From: Curtobacterium sp. MCSS17_007
GTDB lineage: Bacteria; Actinomycetota; Actinomycetes; Actinomycetales; Microbacteriaceae
Assembly: GCF_003234175.2 (NCBI RefSeq)
Contig: NZ_CP126257.1
Coordinates: 372,001-436,000 of the forward strand
Length of the DNA stretch: 64,000 bases
Reading direction: 5' to 3'
Below are positions 41,886-49,835 of the stretch, piece by piece. Each line of letters opens with the position of its first letter. Positions within the stretch are counted from its first letter, which is position 1. The notes beneath the pieces are model-generated. The model was not told the DNA's origin, made no database searches, and saw only the letters and a list, made by a program, of their open reading frames with translations. The translations under genes and the position numbers were made by a program.

Positions 41886-43145
41886 ATGCAGCAGTCGCAC
41901 GTGATCGTGATCGGTCAGGGATACGTCGGGCTACCGCTCGCGATGCGCGCCGTGGAGGTCGGGTTCGACGTCACGGGCGTCGACGTCGACCGGCGGCGGA
42001 CGGACGCTCTCCTCGCGGGGACGTCCTTCGTGGAGGACGTGCCGTCGAGCACGATCCGGGCCGCGCTCGACGCAGGCAGGTACCACCCGGTCGGCTCCTA
42101 CGATCGGCTCGGCCGTTGGGACGTCGCCGTGATCACCGTCCCGACGCCGCTCCGCGATGCCCTACCCGACCTGCGGTTCGTCGAGGAAGCTTGCCGTTCG
42201 ATCGCTGAGACGCTGCGTCCCGGTTGCCTGGTCGTGCTGGAGTCCACGACGTACCCGGGCACCACTGATGAGCTCGTGGTCCCGATCCTGCAGGAGATCT
42301 CGGGGTTGCGGGCCGGCGCCGACTTCGCGGTGGGGTACAGCCCCGAACGCATCGATCCCGGCAACGCTCGCTGGGGCTTCGTCTCGACGCCGAAGGTGGT
42401 CTCGGGGATCGATGCGGCGTCGAAGGACCGTGTGGCACGCTTCTACGACATGCTCGTGGACCGGGTGGTCCCGGTCTCCGGCACCCGCGAGGCAGAGCTC
42501 ACGAAGCTGCTCGAGAACACGTTCCGACACGTCAACATCGGACTCGTCAACGAACTCGCGGTCCTCGCCGACGAACTCGGTGTCGACGTCTGGGAAGCCA
42601 TCGACGCCGCTTCGACCAAGCCGTTCGGGTTCATGCGCTTCACTCCTGGACCCGGCGTGGGTGGTCACTGTCTACCGGTCGATCCGAGCTACCTCTCGTG
42701 GCAGGTCAAACGCCGCCTCGGGCGCACCTTCCGGTTCGTCGAGCTCGCGAACGACGTGAACGAGCACATGCCGGACCACGTCGTCGGACGTGCTGTCGCG
42801 ATGCTCAACGACCGCAGCCGCGCCGTCCGGGGGAGCCGGATCGCGTTGGTCGGTCTCGCGTACAAGAAGAACTCCGGAGACACGCGAGAGGCGCCGGCGA
42901 TCCGCGTCGTCGAACTGCTCAAGCAGCTGGGCGCGGAGCTCGTCGGTGTCGATCCGCACGTCGAGGACCACCGGTGGCCCGCGGGGGTGGAACGTCGGGA
43001 GCTCACCCCGGGGTCCCTCGACGACATCGACCTGGCCGTGCTGCTGACCGATCACGATGACGTCGATCACTCCCTGCTGGAAGGTGTTCCGACGTTCGAC
43101 ACGCGTCACGTGCTGCCGGTGGGTCAGGACGTGCAGGTGCTGTGA
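41886..43145 (+). CDS. Nucleotide-sugar 6-dehydrogenase (UDP-GlcNAc/UDP-Glc type)
   Basis: 419 residues with the three-domain UDP-sugar dehydrogenase layout: Rossmann motif VIGQGYVGLPLA (8-19), YSPERIDPGN (151-160), the catalytic Cys262 in GPGVGGHCLPVDPSYL and the C-terminal NAD-binding-like domain (VGLAYKKNSGDTREAP). The SPER.DPGN and GGHC.P.DP forms fit the WbpA/WecC branch (UDP-HexNAc dehydrogenases) more than UDP-glucose dehydrogenase. It supplies a uronic acid to the polysaccharide. GAGAGGAA lies 5 nt before the ATG. Confidence 0.88.
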   Translation: MQQSHVIVIGQGYVGLPLAMRAVEVGFDVTGVDVDRRRTDALLAGTSFVEDVPSSTIRAALDAGRYHPVGSYDRLGRWDVAVITVPTPLRDALPDLRFVEEACRSIAETLRPGCLVVLESTTYPGTTDELVVPILQEISGLRAGADFAVGYSPERIDPGNARWGFVSTPKVVSGIDAASKDRVARFYDMLVDRVVPVSGTREAELTKLLENTFRHVNIGLVNELAVLADELGVDVWEAIDAASTKPFGFMRFTPGPGVGGHCLPVDPSYLSWQVKRRLGRTFRFVELANDVNEHMPDHVVGRAVAMLNDRSRAVRGSRIALVGLAYKKNSGDTREAPAIRVVELLKQLGAELVGVDPHVEDHRWPAGVERRELTPGSLDDIDLAVLLTDHDDVDHSLLEGVPTFDTRHVLPVGQDVQVL

Positions 43146-43157
43146 CCGTGCCTGCTC

Positions 43158-43211
43158 GGGATGACGATGGCCCCCGTTCGGAGCAATCCGAACGGGGGCC
43201 ATCGTCATCCC
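43158..43211. terminator. Perfect 25-bp hairpin, bidirectional terminator
   Basis: Two 25-nt arms are exact complements around a GCAA tetraloop. The left arm starts GGGATGACGATGGCCCCCG. It lies 12 nt after the dehydrogenase stop and 45 nt after the BY-kinase stop on the other strand. The best terminator in the window. Confidence 0.85.
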
Positions 43212-43256
43212 TGGGAGGCCGTGTTCGTGTCGACGCGGCGTACTCGACGGAGACCG

Positions 43257-44693
43257 CTACTGCTGCGTCGGATCGATGTCGGCCGCTCGACGCCCCGGCC
43301 GCTTGGGTGTGGCTGTCTCATCGACACTCAGGTCGTCGCCGTAGTACCGCGAGTAGGTGCTGTACCCGTACGTACCCTTCTTGTTCGGGACCTTCGTCAG
43401 GACGACGCCGAAGGTTCGTGCTCCGATGCTCGTGAGAGCGTCGAGCGCCGTGCGGAGCTGCTTGCGGGTTGCCCGGCCGACAGCGGAGATGACGACCGCT
43501 CCGCCGGTGATGCGGCTCAGGATGGCCGCGTCCGTCACCGGGAGCAGCGGTGGGGCATCGATGACGACGAAGTCGTAGTCGGCGATCAGCTGCGTCGTCA
43601 GCGCACGCATGCTCGCGCTCCCCAGCAGCTCGCTCGGATTGGGCGGGATCCGTCCCGCTGGGAGCACGTGCAGACCACCCGCTCCCCAGGGGATCACCAC
43701 ATCCTCGAGCTCAGCACGTCCGATGAGGACGTCCGTGAGCCCGGCTGCTCCGTCCAGCCCGAGGACCTCGGCAACGCGGGGGCGCCGGAGGTCTGCATCG
43801 ACGAGCATCACTCGGGCACCGCTCTCCGCCATCGCGATCGCCAGGTTGGCTGCGGTCGTCGACTTCCCCTCCGAGGGGAGCGCAGAGGTGATCGTGAAGC
43901 TCCGGCGGGTCTCGTCGAGATCCAGGAACCGCACGTTCGTCCGCAGTGACCGGAAGGACTCAGCTCGCGGGTTCCGCGGATCCATGTGGACGATCAGGGG
44001 GCGCTCATCGGCGGTCGGATCGAAGCCGATCGCTCCGATGACGGGTACGTCCGCGACGGATTCGACGTCGTCCACCGAGCGGACTCGCGTGTCCAGCGAG
44101 AACCGGAGCAGCGCGAGCCCGAGACCGATGACCAGGCCCGTCGCGCCACCGAGCAGCGTCCTCCGGACGACGTTCGGTGATTCAGGGGACGTCGGGGTGA
44201 CGGGTGGCTCGATCATCTCGATCTTCACGAGTGACGCTCCGCCGGTGGTCGGCTTCTCCAACTGCTCGGTGACCACCTTCGTGAAGCTCTCCGCCACCGC
44301 CATCGCGATGCGACGTGCAGCGGCGGGGTCCTCGTCGCGCACCGAGATGTCGAGCAGGACGCTGTTGAGCGGAGAGGATGCCGACACGTGCCTGGCGAGG
44401 CGAGAGACGTCGGTTCGGAGACCGAGTTCGTCGATCACCGGTTGGAGGACGCGGGCGCTCCTGGCCACCTCGATGTACGAGGCCACCTTCTGCTGCGCGG
44501 CACTGTTCCCCTGCACCAGTTCAGCCGGATCGGGTGACGTGGGTTGGATCGCGACGAAGAGTTCCGTGTCCGCTCGGTAGACAGGGTCCTGCAGTCGGAC
44601 GGAGAGCGCGCCGAGTCCGATCCCGATCAGGACAGCGCAGATGATCAGCAGCCAGGAGCGTCGCATCATCCTGGCGGTGTCGGTGAAGGTCAC
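43257..44693 (-). CDS. Wzz/BY-kinase: polysaccharide co-polymerase with tyrosine kinase domain
   Basis: 478 residues. An N-terminal Wzz-type chain-length domain lies between helices at about 14-31 and 180-197. A cytoplasmic bacterial tyrosine kinase domain follows, with Walker A SALPSEGKST (269-278), Walker A' VMLVDADLRRP and Walker B VVIDAPP. The C-terminal tyrosine cluster (Tyr442, 444, 447, 450, 451) is the usual autophosphorylation site. It sets polymer length and export in Wzy-dependent pathways. Fusion of both domains is the usual form in actinobacteria and proteobacteria. GTG start overlaps the upstream stop as GTGA. Confidence 0.93.
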   Translation of the reverse strand: MTFTDTARMMRRSWLLIICAVLIGIGLGALSVRLQDPVYRADTELFVAIQPTSPDPAELVQGNSAAQQKVASYIEVARSARVLQPVIDELGLRTDVSRLARHVSASSPLNSVLLDISVRDEDPAAARRIAMAVAESFTKVVTEQLEKPTTGGASLVKIEMIEPPVTPTSPESPNVVRRTLLGGATGLVIGLGLALLRFSLDTRVRSVDDVESVADVPVIGAIGFDPTADERPLIVHMDPRNPRAESFRSLRTNVRFLDLDETRRSFTITSALPSEGKSTTAANLAIAMAESGARVMLVDADLRRPRVAEVLGLDGAAGLTDVLIGRAELEDVVIPWGAGGLHVLPAGRIPPNPSELLGSASMRALTTQLIADYDFVVIDAPPLLPVTDAAILSRITGGAVVISAVGRATRKQLRTALDALTSIGARTFGVVLTKVPNKKGTYGYSTYSRYYGDDLSVDETATPKRPGRRAADIDPTQQ

Positions 44694-45739
44694 GGGGTCC
44701 TCATCAGTGTGTCAAGGGCTGCCAGCGCAGCATCGAGTGAGGCGTCTTCGGAGAGCCGCCGAGCACTGGCTGCGAGGTGGGACGAGACGCGACGCCGCAG
44801 GTCTTCGTCCGCGGTGAGGGCGCGGACTGCTGCAACCCACGCGGGGACGTCGCCGACCGGGAGGACGAACCGACGTTCGAGGTCTGGATCGCGGAAGAGC
44901 AGCGGCGCCACCCCGGTCCGATCGCTGAGCACCACGGGGACACCTGCGCTCGCTGCCTCGACAGCGCTCCTGCCGAAGGCTTCGCGGTGAGACGGGCACA
45001 GGAGTGTCCCGGGGGCAGCCCAGACATCCTCGTGAGGCGTCCAACCGTGCCAACGCACCGAGCTTGCGGCTGTGCGCTGGGCACTTGAGAGCAGCGGCCC
45101 CTCGCCATGGACACGAGCCGGGAGGGCGGTGCGGTGCGCGACCTCGAGGAACATCTCGATGTTCTTCTCCGCCGACAGTCGCCCGGCGAAGATCAACTCG
45201 CCGGCATCGGATCCATCGTGACGACGGTCGAGGATCGGGATTCCAGCCGGGACGACCGTCGCGGAGGGGCCCCACCCCATCTCCTCCCTGAGGAGTGGAG
45301 AGGTGACCCACACCGCGTCGGCTCTCCTCAGCGCGCGTCGTTCGATCGCGGCGATCGCGGATCGTCGCCAACCGGGTTGCTCCCCCCGTGCTGGCCACGG
45401 GAGCCCGCGCACCCAAGCAATCCGGAGAGGAGACCCGACCGACCGTGCGGCAGACACGGCGACGTCGCTCTGTGGGACCATGGAGATGACCACGTCAGCT
45501 GCGGCGACCGACGGCGCACTCCTTCGCTGCACCTCGTGGACGACGCGAGCACCGTGATCGCGGGCCGTGTACTCGATCACGCCCGGAGCGGTCGTCGGCC
45601 GACCGCTCGCCTCCGCACGTACCCCGATGCAGGCCTGCCAGTCGAGTCCGCGCCGTCGTGCTGCGGCGACGAGGTCCAGTGTCGATCGGTACACACCGCT
45701 CCGCGCGGACAACGGGGCGGCGACGATCACGACGCGCAC
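44690..45739 (-). CDS. Glycosyltransferase, GT4 type
   Basis: 349 residues, GT-B fold. The N-terminal domain has APLSARSGVYRSTLDLV; the C-terminal domain has GRLSAEKNIEMFLEVA and the nucleotide-sugar site CPSHREAFGRSAVEAASAG with the EX7E-like pattern. Sugar unknown. GTG start; the gene overlaps the end of the preceding glycosyltransferase by 13 nt and the kinase start by 4 nt, so the three form one operon. Confidence 0.85.
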   Translation of the reverse strand: MRVVIVAAPLSARSGVYRSTLDLVAAARRRGLDWQACIGVRAEASGRPTTAPGVIEYTARDHGARVVHEVQRRSAPSVAAADVVISMVPQSDVAVSAARSVGSPLRIAWVRGLPWPARGEQPGWRRSAIAAIERRALRRADAVWVTSPLLREEMGWGPSATVVPAGIPILDRRHDGSDAGELIFAGRLSAEKNIEMFLEVAHRTALPARVHGEGPLLSSAQRTAASSVRWHGWTPHEDVWAAPGTLLCPSHREAFGRSAVEAASAGVPVVLSDRTGVAPLLFRDPDLERRFVLPVGDVPAWVAAVRALTADEDLRRRVSSHLAASARRLSEDASLDAALAALDTLMRTP

Positions 45740-46863
45740 TGGACCCCCAGGAGTTCGAGCATGATCCGTGTCTTGTGCTGCCAGGTCACGCGCTCGGGGA
45801 TCGCCGGCGCGACGCGCGCCACTCGAGGTCCTTCCTCGGTCCAGTCCGCGAGGACCTCGTGGTGCCGGCTCATCGGCACCGTCGTCACCCCGTCGAGTCC
45901 TCGACGGCCGGCGCCGGCGATTGCGGTGGTGAGGACCGGCAGGCCGGCTGCTCGGTACTCGTACGTCTTGATGACGTCACCGCCGACCTCACCGCGGCCG
46001 ACGAGGTGCGGCACCCAGCCGACGTCGAAGGTCCGCAGCAGTGCCGGGACCTGGTCGTAGTGGACGTCCCCGAGCAGCCGGATGTTCGGCTGCTCGGCGA
46101 GGGGAGCACGGTAGTTGCGGTCCAGGACGGGCCCAGCGAAGATGAACTCGACCTCCGGGAGGGCTGCCGCCGTCGAGATGATGCCGTCGAGGTCGAGACG
46201 TCTCCCGATCTTGCCCACGTACCCGACCCGGGTGGCACCTCGGAGATCCCTCGGGGTGGGATCGAAGCGTTCGGGGTCGCAGCCGTTCGGCAGGAGGACC
46301 ACATCGTCACGTCCGTGACGCCGTGCGAGTTCTGCGGCGCCTTCTCCGTTCGCCGTGACGCGCGTTGCAGCGTCGAATGCCGCTCGGTACGCGCGATGCA
46401 CGTCATCGCGGATGGTCGCGAACGCGTGGTGCGTGGTCCAGTCGTCGAGGAGGTCGAGCACGGTGGTGCGTCCGCCGCGGAAGGGATTACGGCGGTCCTG
46501 CGTGAGCGCCAAGAACGGGTTCCAGACCAGGGCGGGCGTCGACGAGTTGTCGGAGGGGATCTTCGGGTACCACTGCGCGGAGGCAACCCACCAACGCCGA
46601 CGACCCCGTGGGTCGGGGAGCAGGGGTGCTCGCGACCGGACGGCGCGCGTACCGACAGCGCCCGGCTGTCCGTGTCGTCGGACTGGAGGCGCGAGGACCG
46701 GATCCGGGCGGCTCACCACCGATGCGCCGCCCGGGGTGAGGGTGCCGATCCACTCGATCACGTGTCCGTCACGAGTGCGGTATCCCTCGGTGAGGAGCTT
46801 CCGTTGGCCGTGCATCGGGTAGGTGAGCACGTCGCCGCACCATCCCTGTCTCTGCGTACTCAT
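45727..46863 (-). CDS. Glycosyltransferase, GT4-like
   Basis: 378 residues. The C-terminal domain is a clear GT-B acceptor and donor site (RVGYVGKIGRRLDLDGIISTAAALP, and VIKTYEYRAAGLPVLTT), as in capsule glycosyltransferases of the 'TuaH' kind. The N-terminal domain is less conserved. First gene of the unit glycosyltransferase, glycosyltransferase, BY-kinase. The ATG follows directly on an AT-rich extended -10 promoter, so the transcript is probably leaderless. Confidence 0.82.
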   Translation of the reverse strand: MSTQRQGWCGDVLTYPMHGQRKLLTEGYRTRDGHVIEWIGTLTPGGASVVSRPDPVLAPPVRRHGQPGAVGTRAVRSRAPLLPDPRGRRRWWVASAQWYPKIPSDNSSTPALVWNPFLALTQDRRNPFRGGRTTVLDLLDDWTTHHAFATIRDDVHRAYRAAFDAATRVTANGEGAAELARRHGRDDVVLLPNGCDPERFDPTPRDLRGATRVGYVGKIGRRLDLDGIISTAAALPEVEFIFAGPVLDRNYRAPLAEQPNIRLLGDVHYDQVPALLRTFDVGWVPHLVGRGEVGGDVIKTYEYRAAGLPVLTTAIAGAGRRGLDGVTTVPMSRHHEVLADWTEEGPRVARVAPAIPERVTWQHKTRIMLELLGVQCAS

Positions 46864-46884
46864 CGTATAAATATATCACGTGCC
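46864..46884 (-). promoter_or_regulatory. Extended -10 promoter of the glycosyltransferase/BY-kinase operon
   Basis: On the - strand GGCACGTGATATATTTATACG lies directly before the ATG. TGATATATT is an extended -10 box (TGn plus TATATT), preceded by CACG. The same CACRTGATATATT occurs at 41849. Confidence 0.65.
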
Positions 46885-46895
46885 AGGTTGTGTAT

Positions 46896-46937
46896 AGCGC
46901 TGCGCCCCCTCTCCGGATGGTGAGGGGGCGCAGCGCT
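46896..46937 (-). terminator. Hairpin after the surface repeat protein gene
   Basis: AGCGCTGCGCCCCCTC, 10-nt loop, GAGGGGGCGCAGCGCT: perfect 16-bp stem, 18 nt after the stop of the large minus-strand gene. It separates that gene from the glycosyltransferase promoter. Confidence 0.8.
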
Positions 46938-46955
46938 TGTCCGACCGTGTGCCGA

Positions 46956-49589
46956 TCAGTCGGTGGCGGGGCCGAAGTCGTCGAGGCCGGTGCTGCTGGT
47001 GGTGCCGTCAGGGTCGGTTGCGACGATGTCGAGGTTGTAGACAGCGGTGGGACCGAATGCACGCGACTTGGTCCAGTTGCCGTCAGCGTCGGCGGTGGTC
47101 GAGGTCAGGACGTTGCCGGAGAGGCGGGACTTGATCTCGATCTTCGCGCCCGGCGTGGCCGTGCCGGTGAACATGACGGGCACGCCCGGGGTGTACTTGT
47201 CACCGGCCTTCGGGGCGGTCAGGATGACGTCCTGGTGTCCCTTCGGCGGGGTGAGCACGATCGGGGTGATGCTGTCGGTCGTGCCGTCCGCGGCGGTCTG
47301 GGTGAGCGTCACCACGTAGGTTGCGGACGGACCGAAGGCTCGGGTCGTTGCCCAGGACCCGTCGGTCTGGCTGGCGCGGGTCTCGAAGAGCTTCGAGCCC
47401 CAGCTCGAGGTGGCCACGATTCGTGCTCCCGGGGTGGCGGTGCCGCGGAACAGCATCGCCTCGCCGGGCTGGTAGGTGGCGTTCAGAGCGGGCGTCTCGA
47501 GCTTCAGGGGCTTGAATGCACCGAGCGGGGCGAGGGTGAACGGGGACGAGGCGGAGGTGGTGCCGTCGAGGCGGGTCTGCGTCGCGGTCAGGGTGTAGAC
47601 CGCGGAGGGGCCGTACTGGCGGGCGAACGACCAGGACCCGTCGCCCTTTGCCGTGGTGGTCGTGAGCACGGTGTTCCACTGGTTCCGGACCTCGATGGTG
47701 GCGTACGGGGTCGCGGTGCCGACGACGACAGTGCGCTCTCCTGGCGTGTAGGTGTTGGTGCTGGGTTCGGAGATCACGACCGGAGTCGGGGTCTGCGGCC
47801 CGTCGGGGTTCACGGTGACCTCAGCGGTGGTACGCAGATCGCCCTTCGAGTGCTGCTCGACGGTGATCGTGGCAGGGGTCTTCGAACCGGGAACCTCGAT
47901 GTCGGTCGACCACGTCCCGTTCTCGACGGTGGCCTCGGCGCTCTGGTCGCCGACGGTCGTGGTGATCTTCGCACCGTTCTGACCGGTGCCGGAAACGGTG
48001 ATGGTGCCCGGCGTGATCGTGCTCGCGGAGGGCGAGGTGATCGCGACTGCGTCGCCGTAGTCGGCCACGACCGTGGTGGTCTGGGTGCCGTCGATGCCGG
48101 TCTGCTCGATCGTCAGGGTGTGCTTGCCGGCACCGATCGGGTCGATCTCGAGCGACCACTTGCCGTCCTCGACCGTGGTGTCACCGAGTTCCTTCGCCCC
48201 GTCCTTCACGGTGATCGTCGCACCGTCGGCGCCCCCACCGGACACCACGGCCTTCTTCGTCACGTCCGCGTCGAACCGCACGTCCGCGGTCGGTTCTTCG
48301 ACCGTCGACTTGCCGGGGTTGATCGTGATCTCCTGCTTCGTCACGTTCTTCCCAGCTGAGGTCTGGGTCACGATGAGCTTGTGCTCGGAGTCGCTCAGGG
48401 AGTCGGTGCTGAGGTTCCAGGCGTTGTTCACCAGGACGTCCGTCGAACCGACGACCTCGCTCGTCGACTTGTCGGTCACGACGATCTTCGAGCCGGCAGC
48501 ACCGAAGCCCATCATGATCAGGGACCCACCGTTGTGTGCGGCACCGTCGGAAGGCGTCGACACGGTGACGGCAGCGCCGTAGGGGATGGTGACGGGGACC
48601 TGCCCGATGCTCTGGCCCGCGAAGACCTGGGACACCGTGAGCGGGTAGTCGCCGGCAGCGTTGGGAGCGGGGATCGAAACCGTGTACGAGCCCAGCGGTC
48701 CAGTGGTGGGAGCCGAACTGACGAGTTTGCCCGTTGCGTCACGCACCTCGATGACGGCACCCGGCTCCGCAACACCTGTGACCTGCGCCTCAGTGCTCAC
48801 TGTGCCCCGATCGACCTCCGCCGTCAGGTTCGTGAGCTCGAAGTTCACGTCCGCGACCCGGTCCTGCTTCTGGTTCCAGGTGCCGTCCTGCTGGACGTAC
48901 TCCGAGACCGGGATGTGGTTCGTCTCACCGAGCTTCAGGCCCGAAACCGTCGCCTTCCACGCACCGGTGGTCGCGTCCGCGGTGACCTGCTGCGTGCCGT
49001 TGACCAGCACGACCGCACCCGGAACCGCCGTGCCCGACAGCTCCGCCGACTGCGTCGCGACGTCCCGCGTATCGACCTTCACCGAGAACGGCAGACCGAA
49101 CGCGTCACCGCTGAAGTAGGTGCCACCACCGCTCGCCGTCATCTTGACGGCCCCCCCACTGAACGTGGCGAGGTGGAGGTTGCCGGCCGCGATCCTGCCG
49201 TCCTTCGTGACCGTGAACTGCGTGATCTTCCCCGAGGGGAGCGCGTTGCACTTCGCCCAGGTGATCGCAGCCTCAGCGGCGGACACGAGGCAGTTGCCGT
49301 AGTCATCGCTGATGGTGCCGGTGCCACCGACCTGCGGCATGTTGAACCACCTCGAGTGTGCACGTGCCTCTGCCAGGGTCGAGTTGGACTTGGCTTCCAG
49401 GTTGCTGGTTCCGAAGTTGTAAGAATCGAGACCGTTACTGACGAGCTGTGCGTGCTGCGTGGTCGACGCCTTCGCATCCTCCTGGTCCAGGTCGACGGCG
49501 TTGGCCGCGGCTGGACCGAACCCCAGCCCGGTGATGACGGTCGCAGCAGCCAGGCCCGCGGCCCCGACTGCACGAAGCTTCTTGTTCAT
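46956..49589 (-). CDS. Secreted protein with Ig-like repeats, possible matrix protein
   Basis: 877 residues. A Sec signal peptide (AVGAAGLAAATVITGLGFG, then ANA) is followed by a domain of about 150 residues with two cysteines (YGNCLV, WAKCNA) that I do not recognise. Seven or eight Ig-like/bacterial adhesin repeats of 75 to 90 residues follow. The last three are closely similar, each with PG...GTATPGA.I and AFGPSA.Y. No LPXTG motif or C-terminal helix is present, so it is released or held non-covalently. Placed in the exopolysaccharide locus but on its own transcript, it may be a matrix or adhesion protein. Confidence 0.8.
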   Translation of the reverse strand: MNKKLRAVGAAGLAAATVITGLGFGPAAANAVDLDQEDAKASTTQHAQLVSNGLDSYNFGTSNLEAKSNSTLAEARAHSRWFNMPQVGGTGTISDDYGNCLVSAAEAAITWAKCNALPSGKITQFTVTKDGRIAAGNLHLATFSGGAVKMTASGGGTYFSGDAFGLPFSVKVDTRDVATQSAELSGTAVPGAVVLVNGTQQVTADATTGAWKATVSGLKLGETNHIPVSEYVQQDGTWNQKQDRVADVNFELTNLTAEVDRGTVSTEAQVTGVAEPGAVIEVRDATGKLVSSAPTTGPLGSYTVSIPAPNAAGDYPLTVSQVFAGQSIGQVPVTIPYGAAVTVSTPSDGAAHNGGSLIMMGFGAAGSKIVVTDKSTSEVVGSTDVLVNNAWNLSTDSLSDSEHKLIVTQTSAGKNVTKQEITINPGKSTVEEPTADVRFDADVTKKAVVSGGGADGATITVKDGAKELGDTTVEDGKWSLEIDPIGAGKHTLTIEQTGIDGTQTTTVVADYGDAVAITSPSASTITPGTITVSGTGQNGAKITTTVGDQSAEATVENGTWSTDIEVPGSKTPATITVEQHSKGDLRTTAEVTVNPDGPQTPTPVVISEPSTNTYTPGERTVVVGTATPYATIEVRNQWNTVLTTTTAKGDGSWSFARQYGPSAVYTLTATQTRLDGTTSASSPFTLAPLGAFKPLKLETPALNATYQPGEAMLFRGTATPGARIVATSSWGSKLFETRASQTDGSWATTRAFGPSATYVVTLTQTAADGTTDSITPIVLTPPKGHQDVILTAPKAGDKYTPGVPVMFTGTATPGAKIEIKSRLSGNVLTSTTADADGNWTKSRAFGPTAVYNLDIVATDPDGTTSSTGLDDFGPATD

Positions 49590-49735
49590 GGTCTATTTCG
49601 TCTTTCGAGAGAGCGCCGCGTCGATGCGCGGCCCTGATGGGTCAACCAGAATATTGAATGTACAAGCTGAAGTTCTACCAAGCGCAATGCATACGCTCGG
49701 CTTGCGTTCCCTCGACGCAACTTCTCTCGCTCGCA
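49590..49735. other. Intergenic region between surface protein and dnaK
   Basis: The left part carries the promoter of the minus-strand surface protein gene: on the - strand, AT-rich CATTCAATATTCTGG about 50-60 nt upstream of the ATG. The Shine-Dalgarno sequence of that gene is weak (GAAAGA). No gene is seen. Confidence 0.4.
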
Positions 49736-49736
49736 C

Positions 49737-49764
49737 TTGACGCCCGCCGCGCCCTGAGTAAACT
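49737..49764 (+). promoter_or_regulatory. Housekeeping-type promoter of the dnaK operon
   Basis: TTGACG (49737-49742), 16-nt spacer, TAAACT (49759-49764). It overlaps the HspR box that follows. Confidence 0.65.
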
Positions 49765-49783
49765 TGAGTGGAGCGGACGCAAC
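49763..49783 (+). promoter_or_regulatory. HAIR-like HspR operator
   Basis: CTTGAGT, 7-nt spacer, ACGCAAC. The consensus HspR-associated inverted repeat is CTTGAGT-N7-ACTCAAG; the left half is perfect and the right half matches 5 of 7. Its place at the promoter and the hspR gene as fourth gene of the operon make autoregulation by HspR very likely. Confidence 0.7.
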
Positions 49784-49835
49784 TCCGCGTAGGCTTCAGC
49801 AAGACCCGCGAACCCAACCGAAGGAGCACCAACAC

